64,000 nucleotides of DNA from JAGVPT01 sp963827085 (GTDB taxonomy: Bacteria > Bacteroidota > Ignavibacteria > UBA10030 > UBA8401), in the NCBI GenBank assembly GCA_963827085.1, contig CAWGZY010000002.1, positions 62,001 through 126,000 on the forward strand, read 5' to 3'. A program made the translations under genes and the position numbers. The notes below the pieces were generated by a model. It saw only the letters and a list, made by a program, of their open reading frames with translations. It was not told where the DNA came from and did not search any database. Of the stretch, positions 27,305-36,467 are shown piece by piece. Numbering within the stretch: position 1 is the stretch's first letter; each line of letters starts with the position of its first letter.

Positions 27305-27712
27305 TCAGCGCATCAAGGCGCGGTGTTCGATTGCGATGCACCGGTCCATAATTACTTTCAGCCCTGCGGATTCTGCTCGCGCCGCAGCACGTTCGTTGAC
27401 AACACCAAGCTGCATCCAAACGCATTGTGCTCTTATTGCAATGGCTTCATCGATGATAGGTTCAACCTCATTTGCATTCCGGAAGATATCGACGATATCA
27501 ATCTTTACCGGGATGCTTGTAAGGTCTGCGTAGCATTTCATGCCGAGCACCTCGTCGTACTTCGGGTTCACCGGATACACCGCATATTTTTTCCCGGCGA
27601 GAAAAAGAGCGATCGAACCGCTGTCGCGCCACGGCTTGGGGGATGCGCCGACGACGGCAATCGTTTTCGACGAAGTCAGTATTGACCGAATCTCTGCATC
27701 GTCGGTTATCAT
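27305..27712 (-). CDS. CoA-binding domain protein
   Basis: 135 residues from the ATG at 27712, which overlaps the gcvP stop by 4 bases; the longer frame lies inside gcvP. The Rossmann-type CoA-binding fold is visible: TIAVVGASPKPWRDSGSIA, then YAVYPVNPKYDEVLGMKCYA, VDIVDIFRNANEVEPIIDEA, and CVWMQLGVVNERAA. This is the stand-alone family (YccU-like) with no known reaction. The coupling to gcvP suggests co-expression, not a shared pathway. Confidence 0.85.
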   Translation of the reverse strand: MITDDAEIRSILTSSKTIAVVGASPKPWRDSGSIALFLAGKKYAVYPVNPKYDEVLGMKCYADLTSIPVKIDIVDIFRNANEVEPIIDEAIAIRAQCVWMQLGVVNERAAARAESAGLKVIMDRCIAIEHRALMR

Positions 27713-30612
27713 TGGGCATGCTCTTCTGCATACGATTCGATCGGCGGGCAGCTGCACACGATGTTTTTGTCGCCGTAGGTGTTGTTGATTCGTCCAACGC
27801 TGGGCCAAAATTTATGCTGACGGACTTCAGGAAGAGGGTAGACTGCTTTTGTTCTTGAGTACGAATGGTCCCAATCGTTTTTTGCCGCCTCTGCAGCCGT
27901 GTGCGGAGCATTCTTAAGAACGTTATCTGTTTTGTCGGCAGTGCCGTTTGCGACTTCCGCAATTTCTTTTTTGATTGAAATGAGCGCGTCGGCAAATCTG
28001 TCAAGCTCCGCTTTCGACTCGCTTTCTGTGGGCTCAATCATCATGGTATCGTGGACGGGAAATGAAACTGTCGGAGAATGGAAGCCGTAATCCATCAGTC
28101 GCTTTGAGATATCTTCCACATCGATGCTGCATTTTTCCTTGAACTCTTTCATGTCAATAATGAACTCGTGTGCGACTCTGCCGTTCTTTCCCTCATAAAG
28201 AATATGAAAGTGGGGGGCGAGCTTTGCTTTCAAGTAATTTGCGTTGAGAATCGCGTACCGTGTCGCGTCCTTGACTCCTTCTCCGCCCAACATTTTAATG
28301 TAGGCATACGAAATGAGAACAATACTCGCACTGGACCACGGGGCAGAGGAGACTGCATGAAGTGCTTTTTCTCCGCCGGTTCTGACCACCGGATGACCCG
28401 GCAAGTACGGTGCAAGATGTTTGGCAACGCAAATCGGCCCCATGCCCGGGCCGCCGCCGCCGTGAGGGATGCTGAAAGTTTTATGCAGGTTGATATGGCA
28501 AACGTCCGCGCCGATGATCGCGGGACTTGTAACGCCGACCTGTGCATTCAAGTTTGCACCGTCCATATACACCAGCCCGCCGTTATCATGAACAATGCGG
28601 CAAATCTCTTTCACGCCTTCTTCAAACACACCATGCGTCGATGGATACGTCACCATCAAAGCCGCAAGGGTGGCCTTGTACTGTGCTGCTTTAGATCGCA
28701 GATCGCCAACATCGATGTTCCCGGTATCATCGCAAGCGACAACGACGACCTTTAATCCGGCCATCACGGCGCTGGCTGGGTTAGTGCCGTGCGCCGACGA
28801 AGGAATCAGTGCAACATTTCTATGGGCATCTCCCCTCTCGGCATGGTATGCGCGTATCACGAGCAGGCCGGTAAATTCTCCCTGCGCCCCCGAGTTCGGT
28901 TGGAGCGACGCTGCTGCCAATCCTGTAATTTGACACAATGCCGATTCCAGCTCTCTAAAAATCTGATGATAACCATCGGCCTGTTTAAGAGGAACAAATG
29001 GATGAAGGTCGGCAAACTCCGGCCAGCTCACGGGCATGAGCTCGGTTGCCGCGTTGAGCTTCATGGTGCACGATCCGAGCGGGATCATCGAGTGTGTCAA
29101 CGAAAGATCTTTATTCTCCAGGCTTTTAATGTACCGCATCATTTCGGACTCAGAATGATACGTCGAAAAAATCGGATGCTGGAGATACAGGCTCGTGCGG
29201 CGAAATGGTTCAGGGTACTCGATTGATAGTGAAGAATATTTCTCGCCAAGGTCGCTGTGCGAATGCGAAGCATGAGCTGCGTGAGCAAAAACTTCTTTCA
29301 CAGCGAAAACATCTTCGAGCCGCGTTGTTTCATCCAGCGATATCCCTACGTGCGTCGCATCGATGCGCCTGAAATTATACCCCGACGGTACACCGGCATC
29401 AATAATTGCGTCGGTGTGCGTTCCTGCATCGATCATCAGCGTGTCAAACCACACCCGGTTCGACTGTGTATACCCGAGTTCCGTCAGCTCCGAATTAAGA
29501 ATTGAGGCAAGGGCATGAACCCGGGACGCGATCTTCTTGATTCCATGCGGTCCATGATACACGGCATACATCCCCGCCATGATCGCTAGAAGCGCTTCCG
29601 CGGTGCAAATGTTCGACGTTGCCTTCTCACGCCGAATATGCTGTTCCCGTGTTTGCAGTGTCATTCGATACGCCCTGTTGTTTTGGGCGTCGACGGAGAC
29701 TCCGATGATTCTGCCCGGCATGTGCCGGATGAATTCATTTCTCGTCGCAAAAAAGGCCGCGTGCGGTCCGCCGTACCCCATCGAAATTCCGAACCGCTGC
29801 GATGATCCGACGACAACGTCTGCGCCGAATTCTCCCGGCGGTTTGAGGAGAGCGAGGCTCAGCAAATCGGCTGCGACAACAGCCAATCCTCCGCTGCCGT
29901 GCACCGCGGCGATGAATGCCCGATAATCCGTCACGGCACCCTGTTCATCCGGATACTGCATGATCGCGCCGAAATAGGAACTGTCAAAATTTATCTTTTC
30001 GTGATCGCCCACGACGACGTCAATACCGATAAATTGCGCGCGTGTTTTGACGACGTCAATGGTTTGAGCAAAACATTTTTCCGAGACGAAAAAACGATTC
30101 CTCGGCAAGCCGTCCGGATTTTTATGAACAATGTTGTAGACCATCGTCATTGCTTCGGCAGCAGCCGTCCCTTCATCCAACAGCGATGCGTTGGCAACCT
30201 GCATCCCCGTCATATCTATCACCATTGTCTGGTAATTGAGGAGGGCTTCCAGCCTCCCCTGAGATATTTCCGGCTGGTAGGGAGTATACTGAGTATACCA
30301 TCCGGGATTTTCAAAAATATTCCGTTGAATGACGGCCGGTGTTATACAATGATAATAGCCCTGGCCAAGCATGGATGTAACGACTGTATTTTCCCCCGCG
30401 ATTTTTCTCATCTCCTGAAGAAATCGGTATTCGCTGATAGGGGGAGGCAGATTCAACGGCGTGTTCATCCGTATGCTGGCAGGGATTGTCTCGTCAATCA
30501 GCGTATCGAGCGAATCGACGCCGACTGCGTGAAGCATTGTGTTCAGTTCTTCGCTGCCCGGACCGAGATGGCGGGATAAGAACTTCTCATCGTGAAAAAT
30601 CGGGTTGGTCAT
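27709..30612 (-). CDS. gcvP: Glycine dehydrogenase (decarboxylating), P protein
   Basis: 967 residues, the fused single-chain form with both halves. It is the PLP enzyme of the glycine cleavage system, releasing CO2 and passing the aminomethyl group to lipoyl-GcvH. Seen: N-terminal RHLGPGSEELNTML, GYYHCITPAVIQRNIFENPGWY-type region (IRNIFENPGWYTQYTPYQPE portion), the PLP-lysine block VCHINLHKTFSIPHGGGGPG, and SAPWSSASIVLISYAYI. gcvT, gcvH and lpd are not in the window. It starts 38 bases after rnc, so it may be read through from the fatty-acid operon. Confidence 0.96.
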   Translation of the reverse strand: MTNPIFHDEKFLSRHLGPGSEELNTMLHAVGVDSLDTLIDETIPASIRMNTPLNLPPPISEYRFLQEMRKIAGENTVVTSMLGQGYYHCITPAVIQRNIFENPGWYTQYTPYQPEISQGRLEALLNYQTMVIDMTGMQVANASLLDEGTAAAEAMTMVYNIVHKNPDGLPRNRFFVSEKCFAQTIDVVKTRAQFIGIDVVVGDHEKINFDSSYFGAIMQYPDEQGAVTDYRAFIAAVHGSGGLAVVAADLLSLALLKPPGEFGADVVVGSSQRFGISMGYGGPHAAFFATRNEFIRHMPGRIIGVSVDAQNNRAYRMTLQTREQHIRREKATSNICTAEALLAIMAGMYAVYHGPHGIKKIASRVHALASILNSELTELGYTQSNRVWFDTLMIDAGTHTDAIIDAGVPSGYNFRRIDATHVGISLDETTRLEDVFAVKEVFAHAAHASHSHSDLGEKYSSLSIEYPEPFRRTSLYLQHPIFSTYHSESEMMRYIKSLENKDLSLTHSMIPLGSCTMKLNAATELMPVSWPEFADLHPFVPLKQADGYHQIFRELESALCQITGLAAASLQPNSGAQGEFTGLLVIRAYHAERGDAHRNVALIPSSAHGTNPASAVMAGLKVVVVACDDTGNIDVGDLRSKAAQYKATLAALMVTYPSTHGVFEEGVKEICRIVHDNGGLVYMDGANLNAQVGVTSPAIIGADVCHINLHKTFSIPHGGGGPGMGPICVAKHLAPYLPGHPVVRTGGEKALHAVSSAPWSSASIVLISYAYIKMLGGEGVKDATRYAILNANYLKAKLAPHFHILYEGKNGRVAHEFIIDMKEFKEKCSIDVEDISKRLMDYGFHSPTVSFPVHDTMMIEPTESESKAELDRFADALISIKKEIAEVANGTADKTDNVLKNAPHTAAEAAKNDWDHSYSRTKAVYPLPEVRQHKFWPSVGRINNTYGDKNIVCSCPPIESYAEEHAQ

Positions 30613-30650
30613 TGTATTAATTATTGAGTCGGAAAATGAAAATGGATTGC

Positions 30651-31457
30651 TTAGGAGGCTGAATGTTCTTTTGCCTCGGATTGATGCTGTCTCAAAAGAG
30701 ACAGCACATGTTGTGCAGCAGCTTGTTCAGCCTCTTTCTTGTTTTTTCCCATCCCTACACCCGACACCCCCTCGCCGATAGACGCCTCAACGGTAAATGT
30801 CCGGTCGTGGTCCGGCCCTTCTTCCTTCATGATTGTGTAGCGCGGAAGAGACTTGCCGTTGGCCTGGGCATATTCAAGCAGCGCGCTTTTGTAATTTTCA
30901 TCGCCTTCATGGAGTACCCCTTCCTTCAGTACACTGGTCAACTGCCGCTCGACAAACCGTTTTGCCTCATCCAATCCGCCGTCGAGATACACAGCTCCTA
31001 TGACCGCTTCGTATGCGTCTGCGAGAATCGTGTCCGCGCCTTTTTCTGCTGTCTGAGAAGCGCTGTTGCTGAGAAGAAGAAAGTCGCGCAGATGAATTTT
31101 TTTTGCGTAACAAACCAGTGCTTTTCGATTCACCAGCCGCGCCCTCATGATTGTCAGGTCGCCTTCTGCTGCATCAGGATACAGCATGTATAACCGCTCT
31201 GCGACGACCATGTTTAATATTGAATCGCCAAGAAACTCGAGGCGCTCGTTCGAATGGATTTCCGGATTTTCGGCGAACTGCAAGTACGACCTGTGGAGAA
31301 CCGCTTGGAGGAAAAGGCTCTTCGTCCGGATGCGATACTGAAGTACGTTCTCAAAGCGTTTGAAGTCAATCTTGGAATAGAGTTCAGAAAGAGAGTGCGC
31401 GGGAAACGCTGGCGCGGTGCGGAAAAAATTTTTGACCCATTGACGTAAACTGCTCAC
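30651..31457 (-). CDS. rnc: Ribonuclease III
   Basis: 268 residues from a GTG at 31457, seventeen bases past the fabF stop and preceded by AAGAGG; the longer frame to 31649 lies inside fabF and is not RNase III-like. The catalytic signature NERLEFLGDSILNMVVAE and the second acidic site ADAYEAVIGAVYLDGG are intact, followed by a C-terminal dsRNA-binding domain (YKSALLEYAQANGKSLP to KKEAEQAAAQHVLSLL). It processes rRNA and mRNA. Being next to fabF and acpP is a common arrangement. Confidence 0.93.
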   Translation of the reverse strand: MSSLRQWVKNFFRTAPAFPAHSLSELYSKIDFKRFENVLQYRIRTKSLFLQAVLHRSYLQFAENPEIHSNERLEFLGDSILNMVVAERLYMLYPDAAEGDLTIMRARLVNRKALVCYAKKIHLRDFLLLSNSASQTAEKGADTILADAYEAVIGAVYLDGGLDEAKRFVERQLTSVLKEGVLHEGDENYKSALLEYAQANGKSLPRYTIMKEEGPDHDRTFTVEASIGEGVSGVGMGKNKKEAEQAAAQHVLSLLRQHQSEAKEHSAS

Positions 31458-31473
31458 ACCGGTACTTGTCCTC

Positions 31474-32736
31474 TTAATTCTCCTGATATTTTCTGAAGAG
31501 CAGGGTGGCGTTATGGCCGCCGAACCCGAACGTGTTGCATAACGCGACATTGACTTCCTTTTCAATGGATGTATTCGGAACATAGAAAAGATCGCAGTCG
31601 GGGTCCGGATTCTCATAGTTGATGGTAGGATGAATCCTGCTTTCGACAATGCTCATCACGGTAGCAATCGACCCAACCGCTCCCGACGCACCGAGTAAAT
31701 GTCCGACCATCGACTTTGTCGAGTTCACGGCAAGCTTCAGCGCATGTGCGCCGAAGACCGTCTTCATTGCTGCAGTTTCGTTCCGGTCGTTTGCCGGTGT
31801 CGACGTGCCGTGCGCGTTGACGTAGTCAACATCGTTCGGCGAAAGTCCAGCATCGCGGATGGCCGCCCTCATCGAACGGACCGCCCCCTCGCCGCCGGGA
31901 GCCGGGTCGGTGATATGGTGCGCATCGGCAGTGAAGCCGATACCGGCGATTTCGGCATAAATTTTTGCTCCGCGTTTGATCGCGTGGCCGAGTTCTTCAA
32001 GAACCACCACGCCGCTCCCTTCGCCCATCACGAATCCATCACGTTCTTTGTCGAACGGGCGGCTCGCTTTTTGCGGCGCATCGTTGCGTCGTGAGAGAGC
32101 CTTCATTGCGTTGAAGCCGCCGATCCCCATCGGACATATTGCGGCTTCAGACCCGCCGCTGAGCATCACGTCAGCATCGCCGCGTTGAATCAGGATGAAT
32201 GCATCACCGATAGCGTGCGATGCGGTCGCACATGCCGACGTCGTCGCATAATTCGGCCCCTTCAGGCCGTACTTCATGGAAATTCTTCCGGCGGCAATAT
32301 CCGGGATCATCATCGGGATAAAGAACGGGCTGATGCGGTGGGGGCCTTTTGTTACCACAAGCGTTTCATGTTGACGCATAAATGTCAGCATGCCGCCGAT
32401 GCCGGAGCCGAAAATAATGCCGGCCCGATCGCCCGAAACCTTTGTGAAGTCAATGGCCGAATCCTTCACTGCTTCGTCGGCCGCTGCAAGAGCATACTGC
32501 GTAAACGGGTCAACCCGCTGAACCATTTTTCGGTCCATATAGTTAAGCGGATCAAAGTGTTTCAACTCTGCCGCAAATTTCGTGTCGTATTGCGTTGTAT
32601 CAAAGTAGGTAATAGGGGCTGCACCGCTCATACCGGCAAGCGCATTCTTCCAGAAGTCTGCGACCGTCAAGCCAATCGGTGTCGCTGCACCCATTCCGGT
32701 AACTACAACGCGACGCGGTTTCCCGTTAAACGCCAT
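31474..32736 (-). CDS. fabF: 3-oxoacyl-[acyl-carrier-protein] synthase II
   Basis: 420 residues. It elongates acyl-ACP by condensation with malonyl-ACP. The active-site Cys lies in TTSACATASHAIGDA, and the two His residues in VNAHGTSTPANDRNE and NSTKSMVGHLLGASGA. GMGAATPIG and NTFGFGGHNATLLF mark the two ends of the thiolase fold. It is separated from acpP by 101 bases that hold a terminator hairpin. Confidence 0.96.
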   Translation of the reverse strand: MAFNGKPRRVVVTGMGAATPIGLTVADFWKNALAGMSGAAPITYFDTTQYDTKFAAELKHFDPLNYMDRKMVQRVDPFTQYALAAADEAVKDSAIDFTKVSGDRAGIIFGSGIGGMLTFMRQHETLVVTKGPHRISPFFIPMMIPDIAAGRISMKYGLKGPNYATTSACATASHAIGDAFILIQRGDADVMLSGGSEAAICPMGIGGFNAMKALSRRNDAPQKASRPFDKERDGFVMGEGSGVVVLEELGHAIKRGAKIYAEIAGIGFTADAHHITDPAPGGEGAVRSMRAAIRDAGLSPNDVDYVNAHGTSTPANDRNETAAMKTVFGAHALKLAVNSTKSMVGHLLGASGAVGSIATVMSIVESRIHPTINYENPDPDCDLFYVPNTSIEKEVNVALCNTFGFGGHNATLLFRKYQEN

Positions 32737-32773
32737 ACCCTTTTCCTCTGTTTCCTTTAGATCCGTTGTGCGA

Positions 32774-32810
32774 AAACATAATGCCGACCTATGCCGGCAT
32801 TATGTTTTTT
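32774..32810. terminator. Intrinsic terminator between acpP and fabF
   Basis: A 13-bp perfect stem (AAACATAATGCCG at 32774-32786 with its complement at 32795-32807) carries T tracts on both strands. On the minus strand it falls just past acpP and before fabF, inside what is otherwise a continuous operon. Confidence 0.8.
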
Positions 32811-32837
32811 GTCCATCGAGCACTGCTCACTTCAGTG

Positions 32838-33074
32838 TTACGCAACTTTTGCCGATAAATACTTTACCGCGTCTCCTACCGTTGCAATCTTTTCGGCATC
32901 TTCATCCGGGATTTGAAGATTGAATGCTTTTTCAAATTCCATGACCAGTTCGACGGTATCTAATGAATCAGCGCCAAGATCATTCGTAAATGAAGCCTCC
33001 GGCGTAATCTGTGCTTCATCAACGCCAAGTTTATTGACAATGATCTCTTTTACTTTTGCGGATACATCAGCCAT
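32838..33074 (-). CDS. acpP: Acyl carrier protein
   Basis: 78 residues, acidic, four-helix ACP. The phosphopantetheine attachment Ser37 is in LGADSLDTVELVM. It carries growing acyl chains for the fab enzymes around it. GGAG lies upstream of the start. It is followed by a terminator, which would favour higher output of acpP than of fabF and rnc. Confidence 0.97.
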   Translation of the reverse strand: MADVSAKVKEIIVNKLGVDEAQITPEASFTNDLGADSLDTVELVMEFEKAFNLQIPDEDAEKIATVGDAVKYLSAKVA

Positions 33075-33125
33075 ACGGGTATCTCCTATTGTTAAGTGAT
33101 TATAGTGCTTTGAAACATTTACAAT

Positions 33126-33878
33126 TTACATCACCATGCCGCCGTCGACACAGAACACTTGACCGGTAACATAATCCGCGTCGGATGATGCAAGAAAACG
33201 AACCACGCCGGCAACTTCTTCCGGTTTTGCGATTCGCTTCAACGGAATCATGGCTAAGATAGCTTCTTTTTGTTTCTCATTCAACTTCTCTGTCATATCA
33301 GTTTCGACAAATCCAGGAGCGACGACATTTGCCTGAATATTGCGCGAAGCGAGCTCTTTTGCCACTGATTTCGTGAAACCGATAACGCCCGCCTTCGATG
33401 CCACATAATTTGCCTGCCCCGCATTGCCGATAATGCCGACAACGGATGAGATGTTAATGATCTTACCCGCCTGCTGGCTCATCATCTGGCGGCATACGGC
33501 TTTAGTAAAACTAAACACGCTTTTTAAGTTCGTAGCAATAACCGCATCCCAATCGTTTTCAGACATTCGCATCAGCAAGCCGTCCTTTGTGATGCCGGCA
33601 TTATTGACGAGGATGTCGATCCTGCCGAATTCCTGGATCACCTTTTGCACGATGTCGTTCGCTTGAGTAAAATCGGCGGCATCCGACTGGTATCCGGCTG
33701 TGCGCCTTCCCTTTGCTCGCAGGTCGGCGACGATCACATCGGCGGATTCTTTTGAGCTGCGGTACGTGAACGCAACGTCGGCTCCGGCTTCCGCAAGAGC
33801 AAGAACGATCGCTTTGCCGATGCCACGTGTACCCCCTGTGACGAGTGCGACTTTCTTTTGTAATTGCATAGTGGACAT
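33126..33878 (-). CDS. fabG: 3-oxoacyl-[acyl-carrier-protein] reductase
   Basis: 250 residues, short-chain dehydrogenase. Cofactor loop TGGTRGIGKAI, NNAG motif in VNNAGITKDGLLMRM, catalytic Ser in NISSVVG and the Tyr-x-x-x-Lys in NYVASKAGVIGF. The tail DYVTGQVFCVDGGMVM is typical of FabG. It reduces 3-oxoacyl-ACP with NADPH. It begins 6 bases after the DUF3109 gene, and an internal Met four codons on is an alternative start. Confidence 0.95.
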   Translation of the reverse strand: MSTMQLQKKVALVTGGTRGIGKAIVLALAEAGADVAFTYRSSKESADVIVADLRAKGRRTAGYQSDAADFTQANDIVQKVIQEFGRIDILVNNAGITKDGLLMRMSENDWDAVIATNLKSVFSFTKAVCRQMMSQQAGKIINISSVVGIIGNAGQANYVASKAGVIGFTKSVAKELASRNIQANVVAPGFVETDMTEKLNEKQKEAILAMIPLKRIAKPEEVAGVVRFLASSDADYVTGQVFCVDGGMVM

Positions 33879-33884
33879 GAAATG

Positions 33885-34475
33885 CTATTCCAGTGATAAC
33901 GGTAACCGATGAGACACAAATTCTTTCTGCAGAACCATCAATTTTTCATAGCCGTCTTTCCCGAGAACAAATTCCAATTCTTCTTTACACGCTTCCACCA
34001 GGGTCGTTTCCCTGTTGTCGATGAATGTACAGCACGTTGTCTCCTGCTGAAGGAAATCGTCGAAGGTAACAACGCCGTCGTCGACGGTGATGGGAAACGC
34101 CACGCAATAGAATGGTTTCAAAGCCCACCGTCCAAGCTTTTCTTCCGTTCCGGCAATCTGCAGGCTGCACATTCCGGATTTATTGAGAAAGACGCACTTA
34201 TGATTAACCACTTCCGTTCCGATCGTCTTGCCGGAAGGATAATCTCCGTCGTCCAAAACTTCACCATCAAACCATCGTGTGTCGTCGGTGGTTTGTGTTT
34301 CATCCATGTATTTTTTGACAGTCTCTTTTCGGGAAAGGATGAGTTCCTTCTCTTTGAGGTCGACATAGACTCCGGATTCGCAACAGGTCGATTCACACGC
34401 AAACGGTCCGCATCCTTTTGAAAACCCTTTTTCAAACAGAATAGGGTCGATGTCATATTTTCCAACGCGCATCAT
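33885..34475 (-). CDS. DUF3109 family cysteine-rich protein
   Basis: 196 residues with many cysteines in a layout that suggests metal or Fe-S binding: CGPFACESTCCESG near residue 25, then NHKCVFLNKSGMCSLQ, KPFYCVAFP and QETTCCTFID. This is the DUF3109 family, related to the YkgJ-type CxxxxCC zinc/iron-chelating proteins; no function is known. It lies between fabD (20 bases upstream) and fabG (6 bases downstream) in one strand and clearly belongs to the operon. Two adjacent Met codons are possible starts. Confidence 0.8.
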   Translation of the reverse strand: MMRVGKYDIDPILFEKGFSKGCGPFACESTCCESGVYVDLKEKELILSRKETVKKYMDETQTTDDTRWFDGEVLDDGDYPSGKTIGTEVVNHKCVFLNKSGMCSLQIAGTEEKLGRWALKPFYCVAFPITVDDGVVTFDDFLQQETTCCTFIDNRETTLVEACKEELEFVLGKDGYEKLMVLQKEFVSHRLPLSLE

Positions 34476-34495
34476 TTCTCCGTTTATTCAACCGG

Positions 34496-35413
34496 TTAAA
34501 TTCCCGCTGCCGAGATATTCGCCGCAGTATCGAATCCTGCGATCGAAGCTCCGGGCACAATTCTTTTCACCAGACCCTGCAGAACCTTTCCCGGACCAAT
34601 CTCGATAAAGCTTGAAGCGCCATCTCCCGACATATTCACTATTGTTTCTTCCCACCGCACCGGGTTTATCACCTGCTCGAACAACATGGCCCGGATTTCA
34701 TCCGCTTTCTGTACCGGCTTGGCAGTCACATTTGTGTACACCGGAATCTTTGCATCGCGAAATCCTGTATTGTCCAGTGCAGCTTTTAATCCGTCTTTTG
34801 CGGATTGCATCAGCGGCGAATGAAATGCACCGCTGACGACGAGTTCTTTCACTAATTTTGCTCCCCGTTGCTTTGCCAATTCCATCGCTGTGCGAACACC
34901 GGCGACGGAGCCGGAAATCACAATTTGTCCCGGTGAATTAAAGTTCGCCGCTTGCACAATTCCCTCGGTCCATGCCGTACAGCAAACCTCTCCCACAACT
35001 TTAGCATCGAGCCCGACCACCGCAGCCATCGTGCCGGGGTTTTCTTCCCCCGCTTTTTGCATCAACTCTCCGCGCAAACGAACGAGCCGCAGCCCCTCTT
35101 CAAACGCGAGTGCACCGGCAGCGACGAGTGCGGAATATTCTCCAAGCGAGTGCCCGGCTGTCATTGCGGCGTTTTGCGGTTTCAGAATGTTCCAAACCGC
35201 AAGGCTCTGAAGAAAAATAGCTGGCTGCGTATTTTTAGTTTGTTTCAGTTCCTCTTCCGGTCCTTCGAAACAAATCTTTGACAACGAAAAACCGAGGATT
35301 GCATCAGCACTCCGGAATAATTCTCTGGCGGCAGGAAAGTCAGCGTACAAATCCTTTCCCATCCCGACATACTGCGACCCTTGACCCGGAAAAATATATG
35401 CAACCTCGTTCAT
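34496..35413 (-). CDS. fabD: Malonyl-CoA:acyl carrier protein transacylase
   Basis: 305 residues. It moves malonyl groups from CoA to ACP. N-terminal FPGQGSQYVGMGKDLY, catalytic Ser89 in AGHSLGEYSALVAAGAL, the Arg in VRLRGELMQ, and the second His in VSGAFHSPLMQ. Precedes DUF3109 and fabG in the operon; 43 bases of AT-rich direct repeat separate it from fabH. Confidence 0.95.
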   Translation of the reverse strand: MNEVAYIFPGQGSQYVGMGKDLYADFPAARELFRSADAILGFSLSKICFEGPEEELKQTKNTQPAIFLQSLAVWNILKPQNAAMTAGHSLGEYSALVAAGALAFEEGLRLVRLRGELMQKAGEENPGTMAAVVGLDAKVVGEVCCTAWTEGIVQAANFNSPGQIVISGSVAGVRTAMELAKQRGAKLVKELVVSGAFHSPLMQSAKDGLKAALDNTGFRDAKIPVYTNVTAKPVQKADEIRAMLFEQVINPVRWEETIVNMSGDGASSFIEIGPGKVLQGLVKRIVPGASIAGFDTAANISAAGI

Positions 35414-35436
35414 TTTTCTTCAAACACAGAATCTTC

Positions 35437-35463
35437 TAATTCCTAATTTTTAATTCCTAATTT
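35437..35463. repeat. AT-rich direct repeat at the fabH stop
   Basis: TAATTCCTAATTT occurs at 35437-35449 and again at 35451-35463. The second copy contains the fabH stop codon (35457-35459). Similar TTAATTCTTAATT sequences occur near 58117-58196. Confidence 0.6.
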
Positions 35464-36467
35464 CCCTTCGGTCCGTCTATTCCCCACTTCACCAGCACCG
35501 CACCCCACGTGTAGCCCGCCCCGAAACTCGAAAGAACAAGGTTTTGACCTTTCTTGATTTTTCCTGCCTGCCACCATTCAGACAAACACAACGGGATCGT
35601 TGCAGCAGTGGTATTTCCGTAGCGATCTATATTAATCATCACCTTCGATTTATCCAGTTCCATTCGCTCGGCACATGCGTCAATAATGCGAAGATTCGCC
35701 TGATGAGGAACAAGCCAATCAACGTCCTTGCCGGTAAGATTGTTGCGCTTCATAATTTCCGCCGAGACATCTGCCATCCCGACCACAGCAACCTTAAACA
35801 CCGCTTTCCCGTCCTGATAGATGTAATGCATCTTTTTTTCGACTGTTTCATGCGTCGATGGATGTAAACTCCCCCCGGCAGACATATGCAGCGCGAATCC
35901 CCCCGAGCCATCGCAGTAGAGCTTATGGTCGATGATGCCGACCGAATCGTTGTTTGTCGGTTCGAGAAGAACCGCAGCCCCTGCATCACCAAAAAGAATG
36001 CAGGTGTTCCGGTCGGTGTAATCGGTAATCGAGCTCATCTTATCAGCGCCGACAACAACAACCTTCTTGTACGCTCCCGTTTCAACAAGTTGGGAACCGA
36101 TTGTCAATGCAAAGACAAAGCCGGAACAAGCCGCGTTCAAGTCGAAACCCCAAGCCTTTTTCGCACCGATTTTCTCCTGGATGATGCATGCCGTCGCGGG
36201 AAAGAACATATCCGGAGTTACCGTCGCCACAATGATGACTTCGATCTCCGATGCATCCATCCCGCGCCGTTCCAGCATGTTTTTTACGGCGCCGGCTCCC
36301 AAATCCGATGATCCGCCGTTTGTGAGAATTCGGCGTTCGCGGATCCCCGTTCTCGTTCGGATCCATTCGTCGTTGGTCTTGACCATTTTTTCAAGATCGT
36401 GATTCGTGAGAATTTTCTCGGGAACGTAATGGCCGACGGCCGTAATCAGTGCTCGTGTTTTACCCAT
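35457..36467 (-). CDS. fabH: 3-oxoacyl-[acyl-carrier-protein] synthase III
   Basis: 336 residues. It starts fatty-acid synthesis by condensing acyl-CoA with malonyl-ACP. Active-site Cys in DLNAACSGFVFALTIG, His in WLVPHQANLRII and Asn in DRYGNTTAATIPLCLSEW. Its start overlaps the plsX stop by 8 bases, so translation is probably coupled. Confidence 0.96.
   Translation of the reverse strand: MGKTRALITAVGHYVPEKILTNHDLEKMVKTNDEWIRTRTGIRERRILTNGGSSDLGAGAVKNMLERRGMDASEIEVIIVATVTPDMFFPATACIIQEKIGAKKAWGFDLNAACSGFVFALTIGSQLVETGAYKKVVVVGADKMSSITDYTDRNTCILFGDAGAAVLLEPTNNDSVGIIDHKLYCDGSGGFALHMSAGGSLHPSTHETVEKKMHYIYQDGKAVFKVAVVGMADVSAEIMKRNNLTGKDVDWLVPHQANLRIIDACAERMELDKSKVMINIDRYGNTTAATIPLCLSEWWQAGKIKKGQNLVLSSFGAGYTWGAVLVKWGIDGPKGN

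Noticed and set aside
31458..31649. N-terminal extension of rnc
   Set aside because: It lies inside fabF and does not resemble RNase III; a GTG with a good ribosome site follows the fabF stop.
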